Shown here piece after piece: positions 1-5,063 of a DNA stretch of 5,127 bases. The stretch comes from Promethearchaeota archaeon (GTDB lineage: Archaea; Asgardarchaeota; Lokiarchaeia; Sigyniarchaeales; SOKP01), in assembly GCA_019057355.1 (NCBI GenBank), contig DXJM01000199.1, forward strand, positions 1-5,127. Reading direction: 5' to 3'. Made by a program: the position numbers and the translations under genes. The notes under the pieces were generated by a model. It saw nothing but the letters and a program-made list of their open reading frames with translations. It had not been told where the DNA came from and ran no database searches. Position 1 is the stretch's first letter. Every line of letters begins with the position of its first letter.

Positions 1-208
1 TATCAATTACAAAGGAATGGACAATTTTAATATATTATGGAAATATTAAAACATTCATTTTTATTTCAACCTTTTTAGGACCTGAAAGAGATTTCTTTCT
101 CTTAAATCATAAAAAATATAACCTATTTTTAATTCTATTTCTTACTATAATAATTATCTCTACTTGAAAAAAAAGAAGAGATTGCTTGTAATAATTTGGT
201 GACGAATT
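1..208. other. Region upstream of L14e, no convincing gene
   Basis: This very AT-rich stretch probably holds the L14e promoter. Two TATA-like stretches lie upstream of the gene: AAAAAATATA at 111-120 and TATAATAATT at 146-155. The second would put a transcription start near 175, leaving a leader of about 30 nt that contains the L14e ribosome-binding site. A small imperfect hairpin is possible at 86-103 (AAGAGA/TCTCTT). One frame is open from base 3 to a TGA at 165-167 (54 codons entering from outside the window), but the translation has no recognisable family and biased AT composition. The reverse strand has stops in every frame. I therefore call no gene here. Confidence 0.5.
198..202 (+). 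promoter_or_regulatory. Ribosome-binding site of L14e
   Basis: GGTGA lies six nucleotides before the ATG at 209. It matches the archaeal Shine-Dalgarno core complementary to the 3' end of 16S rRNA (GGAGGTGATC) and fixes the L14e start. Confidence 0.8.
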
Positions 209-481
209 ATGAGTGTTTATGATATCGGACGGGTTTGTGTCAAGACTATGGGTCGCGAAGCCGGCAAATATTGCATTATAGTAGATGTCATTGATAAAAA
301 CTACTTGCTTATTGATGGATTAGTCGTAAGAAGAAGAAGAACAAATTTCAAGCATGTAGAACCTACTAAAGATGTAATAGACCTTAAAAAAGGTGCGGAT
401 CATGCCGCTGTGGAAGCTGCAATTAAAAAGTCCAAACTCGAGAAAAAGCTAAAAGAAACCATTTCAATCCCTATAAAATAA
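209..481 (+). CDS. rpl14e: Large-subunit ribosomal protein L14e (eL14)
   Basis: This 90-residue protein is a structural component of the 50S subunit found in eukaryotes and many archaea but not in bacteria. The N-terminal half is a KOW/SH3-like RNA-binding barrel with the family signature: GRVCVKTMGREAGKYC at residues 7-22, VDVIDKNYLLIDG at 26-38, then a basic RRRR patch at 41-44 leading into NFKHVEPT at 46-53. The lysine-rich helical C-terminus is short, as is normal for the archaeal form, and the total length fits the family. The start is supported by GGTGA six bases upstream. In many archaea this gene sits with secY, DUF106, L34e and cmk; here it is over 2 kb from DUF106 and on the opposite strand. 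No frameshift or truncation is visible. The family assignment is secure. Confidence 0.95.
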   Translation: MSVYDIGRVCVKTMGREAGKYCIIVDVIDKNYLLIDGLVVRRRRTNFKHVEPTKDVIDLKKGADHAAVEAAIKKSKLEKKLKETISIPIK

Positions 482-490
482 TTTATATGA

Positions 491-509
491 ATTTATGGCT
501 TTCATAAAT
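491..509 (+). terminator. Hairpin downstream of L14e
   Basis: A perfect 7-bp inverted repeat (ATTTATG 491-497, CATAAAT 503-509) with a 5-nt loop begins nine bases after the L14e stop. T-tracts of eight and seven bases (524-531, 533-539) follow, so the unit could end or protect the L14e transcript just before the tRNA. The right arm overlaps the likely TATA box of the tRNA, so the symmetry may partly reflect AT-rich promoter DNA. The stem is weak (one G-C pair). Confidence 0.4.
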
Positions 510-513
510 ATAA
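505..513 (+). promoter_or_regulatory. TATA box of the tRNA-Ser gene
   Basis: TAAATATAA is centred about 31 bases before the first tRNA nucleotide, close to the usual archaeal TBP-site distance once a few bases of 5' leader are allowed. It lies in uniformly AT-rich DNA, so the exact element is uncertain. Confidence 0.45.
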
Positions 514-523
514 TTAAATAATA

Positions 524-539
524 TTTTTTTTATTTTTTT
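524..539 (+). terminator. T-tracts between L14e and the tRNA
   Basis: T8-A-T7 ends directly at the first base of the tRNA. Archaeal RNA polymerase terminates on U-tracts with little need for a hairpin, so this is a good candidate for ending the L14e message and separating it from the tRNA transcript. Confidence 0.5.
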
Positions 540-648
540 GCAAGTGTAGCTTAGCCTGGTAGGGCGCTGGCCTGGAAAACTGGAAGAAAAATGATACCAT
601 TAAGCCAGTGTGGGCAACCACTCGTGGGTTCAAATCCCACCACTTGCG
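540..648 (+). tRNA. tRNA-Ser(GGA), intron-containing
   Basis: A complete class II tRNA can be folded by eye. The acceptor stem is GCAAGTG 540-546 with CACTTGC 641-647 and discriminator G648. The D stem is GCTT 549-552 with GGGC 562-565 (two G-U pairs), and the D loop holds the conserved GG at 558-559. The anticodon stem is CTGGC 567-571 with GCCAG 604-608. The T arm is GTGGG 624-628, loop TTCAAAT, CCCAC 636-640. The long variable arm (609-623) forms GTGG/CCAC around a GCAA tetraloop. After removal of the intron at 578-602, the loop reads CTGGAAA with anticodon GGA (574-576), which reads UCC and UCU. The long variable arm and discriminator G are archaeal serine identity features. CCA is not encoded. 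The mature length is 84 nt before CCA addition. Confidence 0.95.
578..602 (+). other. 25-nt intron in tRNA-Ser, position 37/38
   Basis: The insertion sits at the canonical archaeal site between nucleotides 37 (A577) and 38 (A603) and should be removed by the tRNA splicing endonuclease. The bulge-helix-bulge substrate can be drawn as bulge A576-A577|A578, central helix CTGG 572-575 against CCAT 597-600, and bulge T601-A602|A603 next to the anticodon stem. One of the four central pairs is a C-U mismatch and no good inner helix follows, so the motif is a relaxed form. The intron begins with a near copy of the exon loop (CTGGAA at 572-577 and again at 580-585). Confidence 0.85.
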
Positions 649-670
649 TTTTTTATATTTTAATTTTTTT
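649..670 (+). terminator. T-tract terminator after tRNA-Ser
   Basis: Six T residues (649-654) directly after the discriminator base, and seven more at 664-670, form a typical archaeal U-rich terminator. This suggests that the tRNA is transcribed separately from the leuA leader. Confidence 0.6.
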
Positions 671-708
671 ACCTCAGAGAAAAATTTTTTATAGAAGAAT
701 GATTACTA

Positions 709-720
709 TTATATAATTAA
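709..720 (+). promoter_or_regulatory. Candidate TATA box for the leuA leader
   Basis: TTATATAATTAA would place transcription initiation near 738-740, just before the leader ATG at 743. An alternative TTTTTTATAG at 685-694 would start the transcript near 716 and include the GTGA ribosome-binding sequence. Either choice puts the leader ORF on the leuA message. The region is AT-rich and the choice cannot be made by eye. Confidence 0.4.
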
Positions 721-742
721 CAATAAATTACGACGTGAAGAA

Positions 743-853
743 ATGAAAGGCATCCAAAGTCTATATTTCTCTCAATCTGAGAATGTTCTAGGAGAACTTT
801 CATCTTTAGGATTATTGTTAAATTTACGTGGATTAGTCTTATTATTATTATGA
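743..853 (+). CDS. Candidate leucine leader peptide (36 aa) of leuA
   Basis: This short ORF starts at an ATG preceded by GTGA (735-738, four-base spacing) and ends with TGA at 851-853. It begins MKGIQSLYFSQSENVLGELS and its last 14 residues are GLLLNLRGLVLLLL. Thirteen of 36 residues are leucine, ten of them in the last 15, and the final four codons before the stop are TTA-TTA-TTA-TTA. There are only two Val and one Ile, so the bias is specific to leucine. It ends 94 bases before leuA, with stable hairpins in between, which is the layout of amino-acid attenuator leaders such as enterobacterial leuL. I infer that translation of the Leu run senses charged tRNA-Leu and controls leuA expression. 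No homology to leuL is claimed. Alternatives are a chance ORF in AT-rich DNA, since ATT/TTA repeats mimic Leu codons, or a small hydrophobic protein with another role. Confidence 0.6.
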   Translation: MKGIQSLYFSQSENVLGELSSLGLLLNLRGLVLLLL

Positions 854-910
854 GAAGTCTCTTCTCTTTGTGAAGAAATGAACTTTTTCATTCACAAGGA
901 CAGGAGAGAT
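852..910 (+). promoter_or_regulatory. Competing RNA hairpins between the leader ORF and leuA
   Basis: Three helices can be seen. Helix A is GAGAAG 852-857 with CTTCTC 861-866 (perfect, 3-nt loop) and overlaps the leader stop codon. Helix B is CTTTGTGA 866-873 with TCACAAGG 892-899, then after a 4-nt bulge (874-877) ATGAA 878-882 with TTCAT 887-891 around a CTTT loop. Helix C is TCTCTTC 858-864 with GGAGAGA 903-909 (one G-U pair); it stacks under B to make one long hairpin followed by CTTTT at 911-915. A and C use the same bases, so they exclude each other. A ribosome paused on the TTA run at 839-850 or at the stop would cover the shared bases. This resembles an attenuator switch, but which form is 'on' cannot be read from sequence. 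Confidence 0.5.
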
Positions 911-935
911 CTTTTAAAAAAAAACAAATTTAACT

Positions 936-940
936 AGGTT
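936..940 (+). promoter_or_regulatory. Ribosome-binding site of leuA
   Basis: AGGTT lies seven bases before the ATG at 948 and matches AGGT of the archaeal Shine-Dalgarno consensus. The bases just upstream (AAATTTAAC, 926-934) are perfectly complementary to GTTAAATTT inside the leader ORF (817-825), a possible long-range pairing, although only one of the nine pairs is G-C. Confidence 0.55.
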
Positions 941-947
941 AAAAAAA

Positions 948-2561
948 ATGAATGACAAAAAGGAAATATACGTATCCGATATGATGGACATATTGAGGAA
1001 TACTCTGAATCTCCCTGAAAGAGCTTATTTTTTTGATACAACTTTGAGAGATGGTGAGCAAACACCGGGAATCAGTTTTACGCACGAAGAAAAGCTTTCG
1101 ATTGCTCAAGCAATCAATGATGTCGGGATTGATGTTATTGAAGCAGGATTTCCTAAAGTATCACAAGGAGATTTCGATGCATGTCGGGATATATCCAAGA
1201 TGGGATTGGATTTAGAAGTGATAGGCTTGTCCAGAATGAGCAAGGAAGATATAGATCAAGTGATACGAGCAGACATGGATAGCATCCATGTTTTTATAGC
1301 AACTTCGGACTTGCACATGAAAGAAAAACTAAGAATGACAAGGGAGCAAGTAATAGATCAGATCAACAACATGGTGTCTTATGCGAAAGATCATTACTCA
1401 ACGATATTATTTTCGGCAGAAGATGCCACACGTTCGGATTTAGATTTCTTAATTAAAGCAAATCTAACAGCCGTAGAATGTGGCGCCACACGGGTTAATA
1501 TTCCCGATACAGTGGGGACGATCACGCCAAATGCTTTTGGTTATATAATAAAAAAAAACTATGAGGCGCTCCCGAAAAATATTCGAATAGCTGCTCATTG
1601 TCATAATGATTTTGGCTTGGCGGTTGCAAACACGATTGCAGGTTTTGAAAATGGCGTTTCTGAAGCGCAAACGACGATAATGGGTTTAGGGGAGCGAGCA
1701 GGGAATGCATCGTTTGAAGAAACTGCGATGGCTCTTTATGCATTATACAAGATTCCGATGAATGTTAATACAAGAAAGATTTTTCCTACTGCTAAGTTAG
1801 TTGAGAGTTATTGTGGCGGAAAGGTAAAAATAGGAAGGCTCAAACCATTGATTGGTCAAAATGCATTTGCTCATGAATCAGGAATTCACGCTCATGCCAT
1901 GATTAAAAATGCAAGAGCTTATGAACCAATTACACCTGAGCTAATTGGTATCAAGCGTTCTGATAATGTTGATGAAATAGTCAGGCAATCAATCAAGCTT
2001 GGAAAACATACTGGTGGACATGCACTTCGAGCAAAATTAGAGGACATGGGAATAAAAACAACTGAAAATCAATTTTCAAGAATCATGGAACACGTGAAAC
2101 GTTTTGGTGATAAAGGTCATGAAGTATCTGAAGAAGATTTCCTCGCAATTGTGAAAGATGTGTTAGGAGAATTACCTGAACAAGAAAAGTATGTCATTTT
2201 GGAAGAATTGACCGTCTTGACGGGGTCAATAATACCCACTTCGACGGTTAAACTGAAAATAAGGAATAATGGAAATTATATTGAAAGAGTTGCATCATCT
2301 GTAGGTGTTGGACCCGTTGATGCTTCAATAAAAGCAATTTCCAAGTGTTTCAAACCAATGGGAAAAACAAGGTTATTAGAATATAATATTGATGCGGTTA
2401 CAGGAGGGACCGATGCTTTAGGTCATGTTTCCATTGAAATAATGGATCTTGATTCAAATAATATTGTAAAAACAAGTGCGACCCATGAAGATGTTGTCAT
2501 GAGCTCCGTTTTAGCCTTTTTAAAAGGATTAAATCTTATTATGAAGCATAAGAGTAAATAA
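948..2561 (+). CDS. leuA: 2-isopropylmalate synthase
   Basis: This 537-residue enzyme should condense acetyl-CoA with 2-oxoisovalerate to give 2-isopropylmalate, the first committed step of leucine synthesis. Residues about 26-300 form the DRE-TIM metallolyase barrel. FDTTLRDGEQTPG (29-41) carries the catalytic R34 and metal ligand D35, SAEDATRSD is at 156-164, HCHNDFG (217-223) gives ligands H217 and H219, and GLGERAGNAS (246-255) contains N253. The subdomain motif NAFAHESGIH is at 305-314. From about 415 the C-terminal LeuA allosteric domain follows, with GVGPVDASIKA (453-463) and GGTDALG (486-492), so leucine feedback inhibition is expected. Length matches the family. The start is supported by AGGT seven bases upstream. 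After GIH the sequence reads AHA rather than the usual (Q/V)DG, so a related reaction (homocitrate or citramalate synthase) is not fully excluded, but the regulatory domain and the Leu-rich leader favour leuA. No leuB, leuC or leuD is adjacent. Confidence 0.9.
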   Translation: MNDKKEIYVSDMMDILRNTLNLPERAYFFDTTLRDGEQTPGISFTHEEKLSIAQAINDVGIDVIEAGFPKVSQGDFDACRDISKMGLDLEVIGLSRMSKEDIDQVIRADMDSIHVFIATSDLHMKEKLRMTREQVIDQINNMVSYAKDHYSTILFSAEDATRSDLDFLIKANLTAVECGATRVNIPDTVGTITPNAFGYIIKKNYEALPKNIRIAAHCHNDFGLAVANTIAGFENGVSEAQTTIMGLGERAGNASFEETAMALYALYKIPMNVNTRKIFPTAKLVESYCGGKVKIGRLKPLIGQNAFAHESGIHAHAMIKNARAYEPITPELIGIKRSDNVDEIVRQSIKLGKHTGGHALRAKLEDMGIKTTENQFSRIMEHVKRFGDKGHEVSEEDFLAIVKDVLGELPEQEKYVILEELTVLTGSIIPTSTVKLKIRNNGNYIERVASSVGVGPVDASIKAISKCFKPMGKTRLLEYNIDAVTGGTDALGHVSIEIMDLDSNNIVKTSATHEDVVMSSVLAFLKGLNLIMKHKSK

Positions 2562-2565
2562 TTAA

Positions 2566-2596
2566 TTTTTCTCTAATTTTTTCTATCATTTTCTTC
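2566..2596 (+). terminator. T-rich terminator of leuA
   Basis: The T-tracts at 2566-2570 and 2577-2582, and a further T-rich run to about 2596, begin five bases after the leuA stop with no strong hairpin. This fits archaeal U-tract termination. The convergent minus-strand gene has only a short T5 (2639-2643 read on the minus strand) directly after its stop. Confidence 0.55.
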
Positions 2597-2644
2597 TAAT
2601 TCCATCATCGAAAATCAGTAAGTCCACTTGTTAAATCTAAAAAG

Positions 2645-3259
2645 TTATACGTTGGGAAATTCGAGTCCTTTTGCTTTCTGACCACTGAACATCTGACCGA
2701 GTTGCCCCCCACTAGCCTGTGATTGAATTTTTAGGGCTCTTTGGATTATTGAATTCATCGACAATGAACACAACATGTACCATCCAATAAAATTGATAGA
2801 TGGACCTCCACCCACCGGAGTTAGCATTGAACCAATGAAGGGAATGCTTTCAGCATTCATGGGAGAAATCGCAACAGGTAAACCTTGAAACAGAATATTA
2901 AAAACAGCCATTATTATCATCAATGGAACGAAGGTGACACACGTAGGTTTCATTCTTTGCAATCCCATCCTCTGTTCAGTTTTTTTAATCATCGCATCCT
3001 TTCTTTCCCATCGTTTCCTCTCTTTCCGGTATTTATTTACATCAATATCGGCGAGTTCGATTATTTTTTCCTTTTCTTCTTTATGCGTTTTTATTTTTAT
3101 TTGTTTTCTTTGGATTTCTTTTGTATCTACGAGTAATTTTGTCAATCCAGCACTTAAAAGCGCTGTAAAAGTTGCGATCACCATAATAAATATCATGGAA
3201 CCTGGAATGGTCGTGATGAGCTCGAGAAACGTGTTACCTTGATACATCATGAATAGCAT
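2645..3259 (-). CDS. DUF106 / EMC3-like membrane insertase (YidC/Oxa1 superfamily)
   Basis: This 204-residue membrane protein has the archaeal DUF106 layout. Transmembrane segment 1 is at about 21-43, a long, highly charged coiled-coil hairpin at about 47-98 (rich in K, E and R), segment 2 at about 106-126, and segment 3 at about 155-173, followed by a Gln/Gly-rich cytosolic tail. This is the three-helix Oxa1 core seen in Methanocaldococcus Mj0480 and related to eukaryotic EMC3, Get1 and TMCO1, proteins that insert membrane proteins co-translationally. FQGLPVAISP (124-133) follows helix 2. It lies 69 bases downstream of secY on the same strand, so both act on membrane protein insertion and may share a transcript. 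The start is uncertain: M1, M4 and M5 are close together and none has a Shine-Dalgarno sequence, so initiation may be leaderless. The family is confident; insertase activity is by homology. Confidence 0.88.
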   Translation of the reverse strand: MLFMMYQGNTFLELITTIPGSMIFIMVIATFTALLSAGLTKLLVDTKEIQRKQIKIKTHKEEKEKIIELADIDVNKYRKERKRWERKDAMIKKTEQRMGLQRMKPTCVTFVPLMIIMAVFNILFQGLPVAISPMNAESIPFIGSMLTPVGGGPSINFIGWYMLCSLSMNSIIQRALKIQSQASGGQLGQMFSGQKAKGLEFPNV

Positions 3260-3284
3260 GGTTATGCTCTAGTATGTACTTTTC

Positions 3285-3293
3285 ATTTAAAAG
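3285..3293 (-). promoter_or_regulatory. Candidate TATA box for the DUF106 gene
   Basis: On the minus strand this reads CTTTTAAAT, centred about 30 bases before the first ATG codon. It would give a start at or a few bases before M1, i.e. a nearly leaderless message, which fits the missing ribosome-binding site. The gene could instead be read from the secY promoter. Confidence 0.4.
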
Positions 3294-3328
3294 TTTAGTA
3301 ATATTTATAATAAAGTATGATTAAAGAA

Positions 3329-4786
3329 TCAATCCAATCCAAGAAAACCTCTCATGCTCGGATATTGCATCGCTGCAACTTCCTTGGAAATCGTCTCGGC
3401 ATACTGGTGAATAATTCCTATTGCGATCAACAATCCTGTACCGCTTGTTAATGCTCCCAAACCGTCTGCTGTGAAACTCAATACTGCAATAATTATACCA
3501 TTGAGCACTATTAGCGTTGGAATGTAACGTTTCAATATTTTTTCAATTATTTTTTCAGAGCGCCTAAAACCGGGAATTTGCATTCCAGAATCGATGATTT
3601 GTTCTGAAATTTCTTTAGGGCCCATACCTGATACGCTTACCCAGACTTTTCCTAAACCTACACAAAGAAGAATAAACACAATAAGATACACGACCGCCCT
3701 AAACGGGTCAGCTACGAGCGCTTCTAACCCATATGGAGGGGATATCCAATAAAGTAATCCAAAACTGGGGACTAAACGACTCGTTTCGCCTGCTCCTTCA
3801 ACTGTGAATTTCCCTAATAAATCTAACCAGAACTCTGGGATAAAACCGCCTCGTAACAACCCAGTATCTGAGAGAAGAATTTGCCCTATTAATAAAAAGT
3901 TTGAATATAATGCATTTACCAGTATTACAGGAATGTTTGAAACATAGAGTAATTTCATTGGATATTTGCCCTTAAATCCACGGTAACCTGCATACTGCAA
4001 CGGTATTTCAACTTTAGTTGATTCGAACCAAACCACTATTAAAAAGACGATAATGGTGGTAACCAACCCTAAAATATTAGGTACATTTTGCCGTATTAAT
4101 ATATCATTCAGGTTCGTATCTGGATTGTTATCAAATATCACTTGAAAGAAAGCTATGACGATTCCCCTGGCTATTCCCTTATCTGCGTTTATAAAACTAA
4201 ATAAGTTCCAAAATATTTGCCCCGCAATCCCTGCCGCAATGAATAAAGAAATACCACTCCCAAGTCCCCACCCTTTCTGGAGAATTTCGTCCAATAGGAT
4301 GATAATAAGTCCCGATAGTGCTAATTGCAGGAAGATAAAAATGGAATCCTCGAAAGTGAGTGATCCAAATTGACCACCAACTATATACATTATTGCAGTG
4401 AAAATTGTCATGAATAGGGAAAGCACCTTCTGCGAGCCACTAAACATGGATCTATCATAAGGATCGCTCATGTCGATTTTTATCAGCTTCGATCCTAATA
4501 GAAGTTGCATGATAAGTCCAGCTGTAACAATCGGTCCTATCCCAAGTTCTGTCAATGTCCCTCTATTACTGGCCAAGATGATTCTCATCCAGTATAATGC
4601 ATCAGTACCCGTAGTTAACGAACCAGATGGTTTAAAAAGTTGAATATTAGACATTACAATATAAATAACTAATACCAGGGCTGTCCAAATCATTTTCTCC
4701 TTAAAAGATACTTCTCTTTGAGGTTGCTTTACCTCAGGCATCACTCGAACGAAGGGTGAAAAGAACTTTATGAATTTTCCAGCCAT
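3329..4786 (-). CDS. secY: Protein translocase subunit SecY (Sec61 alpha)
   Basis: This 485-residue protein is the pore of the SecYE-beta translocon, which secretes proteins and opens laterally to release membrane helices. Archaeal/eukaryotic signatures are clear: segment 1 at about 32-50; ELGIGPIVTAGLIMQLL at 80-96, the plug/TM2 region; GWGLGSGISLF at 172-182; the basic cytosolic loop AGYRGFKGKYPMKLLYVSNIP at 266-286, which contacts the ribosome; WVSVSGMGPKEIS at 382-394; and the second ribosome-binding loop GMQIPGFRRSEKIIEKILKRY at 401-421. About ten hydrophobic segments and the length fit the family. A short hydrophilic loop at about 202-231 is acidic and Asn-rich. No ribosome-binding site precedes the ATG, but a TATA box lies about 40 bases upstream. 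DUF106 follows 69 bases downstream; the adenylate kinase gene often between them in archaea is absent. Confidence 0.97.
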   Translation of the reverse strand: MAGKFIKFFSPFVRVMPEVKQPQREVSFKEKMIWTALVLVIYIVMSNIQLFKPSGSLTTGTDALYWMRIILASNRGTLTELGIGPIVTAGLIMQLLLGSKLIKIDMSDPYDRSMFSGSQKVLSLFMTIFTAIMYIVGGQFGSLTFEDSIFIFLQLALSGLIIILLDEILQKGWGLGSGISLFIAAGIAGQIFWNLFSFINADKGIARGIVIAFFQVIFDNNPDTNLNDILIRQNVPNILGLVTTIIVFLIVVWFESTKVEIPLQYAGYRGFKGKYPMKLLYVSNIPVILVNALYSNFLLIGQILLSDTGLLRGGFIPEFWLDLLGKFTVEGAGETSRLVPSFGLLYWISPPYGLEALVADPFRAVVYLIVFILLCVGLGKVWVSVSGMGPKEISEQIIDSGMQIPGFRRSEKIIEKILKRYIPTLIVLNGIIIAVLSFTADGLGALTSGTGLLIAIGIIHQYAETISKEVAAMQYPSMRGFLGLD

Positions 4787-4822
4787 TTTATTTCAAGATA
4801 TACTCTGATTTTCTTTAGATCC

Positions 4823-4832
4823 TTATTTATAG
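4823..4832 (-). promoter_or_regulatory. TATA box of secY
   Basis: On the minus strand this reads CTATAAATAA, close to the archaeal TBP consensus. Its centre lies about 42 bases before the secY ATG, giving a predicted start near 4802 and a leader of roughly 15 nt without a Shine-Dalgarno sequence. Confidence 0.55.
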
Positions 4833-5000
4833 TACAAATTGCGTTTTTTAGGTAACTGTTAAAAAAATGAATTTTAAAAAAACTTTTTGATCTAAACACT
4901 TTTTTTTTAATTTCTAATTTATCACACATAGAAAATATAAGGTTTTTTACATTACATGTAATGAATGCATTAATCAATAAAAAAAAGATAATTAATAAAG
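4833..5000. other. Spacer between the stalk-protein gene and secY
   Basis: This AT-rich spacer has no supported gene; the short open frames in it are of poor composition and have no recognisable product. It contains many A- and T-tracts (for example 4861-4867 and 4901-4908) and the palindromes at 4950-4971. It separates the terminated ribosomal message from the secY promoter. Confidence 0.5.
4950..4971. repeat. Perfect 14-bp palindrome with an adjoining 8-bp palindrome
   Basis: CATTACATGTAATG (4950-4963) is a perfect dyad, directly followed by AATGCATT (4964-4971), a second perfect dyad. The pair lies about 120 bases upstream of the secY TATA box. A 14-bp symmetric site without a loop is more like a dimeric repressor operator than an RNA hairpin. 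No regulator can be named, and AT-rich DNA produces some palindromes by chance. Confidence 0.4.
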
Positions 5001-5056
5001 AAAAAAAAATTTAGAAAAAAATGCTTATATGACTTGAGAATAACATTTTCTCAAGT
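5001..5056 (-). terminator. Hairpin and T-tract terminator of the stalk-protein gene
   Basis: ACTTGAGAA (5032-5040) and TTCTCAAGT (5048-5056) form a perfect 9-bp stem with a 7-nt loop, beginning seven bases after the minus-strand stop. On the minus strand T7 (5020-5014) and T9 (5009-5001) follow. It is the most bacterial-looking intrinsic terminator in the window and suits a strongly expressed ribosomal gene at the end of its operon. Confidence 0.75.
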
Positions 5057-5063
5057 TTATTAA

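Noticed and set aside
3..167. Frame open for 54 codons from the left edge to TGA at 165-167
   Set aside because: It could be the tail of an upstream gene, but the translation is low-complexity AT-driven sequence with an Ile/Leu-rich end, shows no known motif, and covers the likely L14e promoter. A second frame also ends plausibly at 47-49, so neither can be supported.
839..852. ATT/TTA repeat as a simple microsatellite only
   Set aside because: Only the last four codons are a repeat; Leu codons earlier in the ORF are varied (CTA, CTT, TTG, TTA) and spaced by Gly, Asn and Arg codons, so slippage alone does not explain the Leu bias.
649..947. Known riboswitch or T-box element in the leuA leader
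   Set aside because: I see no T-box core (AGGGUGG-like) sequence or recognisable riboswitch consensus; the structures present are simple hairpins.
1464..1743. Minus-strand open frames inside leuA
   Set aside because: They lie opposite the conserved catalytic barrel of leuA and have no start signals or family features; they are shadows of that gene.
2885..3242. Plus-strand open frames opposite the DUF106 gene
   Set aside because: They are Phe/Ser/Ile-rich antisense translations of the charged coiled-coil and membrane codons of the real gene.
4768..4977. Minus-strand 69-codon frame upstream of secY
   Set aside because: It overlaps the secY start and TATA box, consists largely of Lys/Asn/Phe/Ile from A- and T-tracts, and has no ribosome-binding site or recognisable product.
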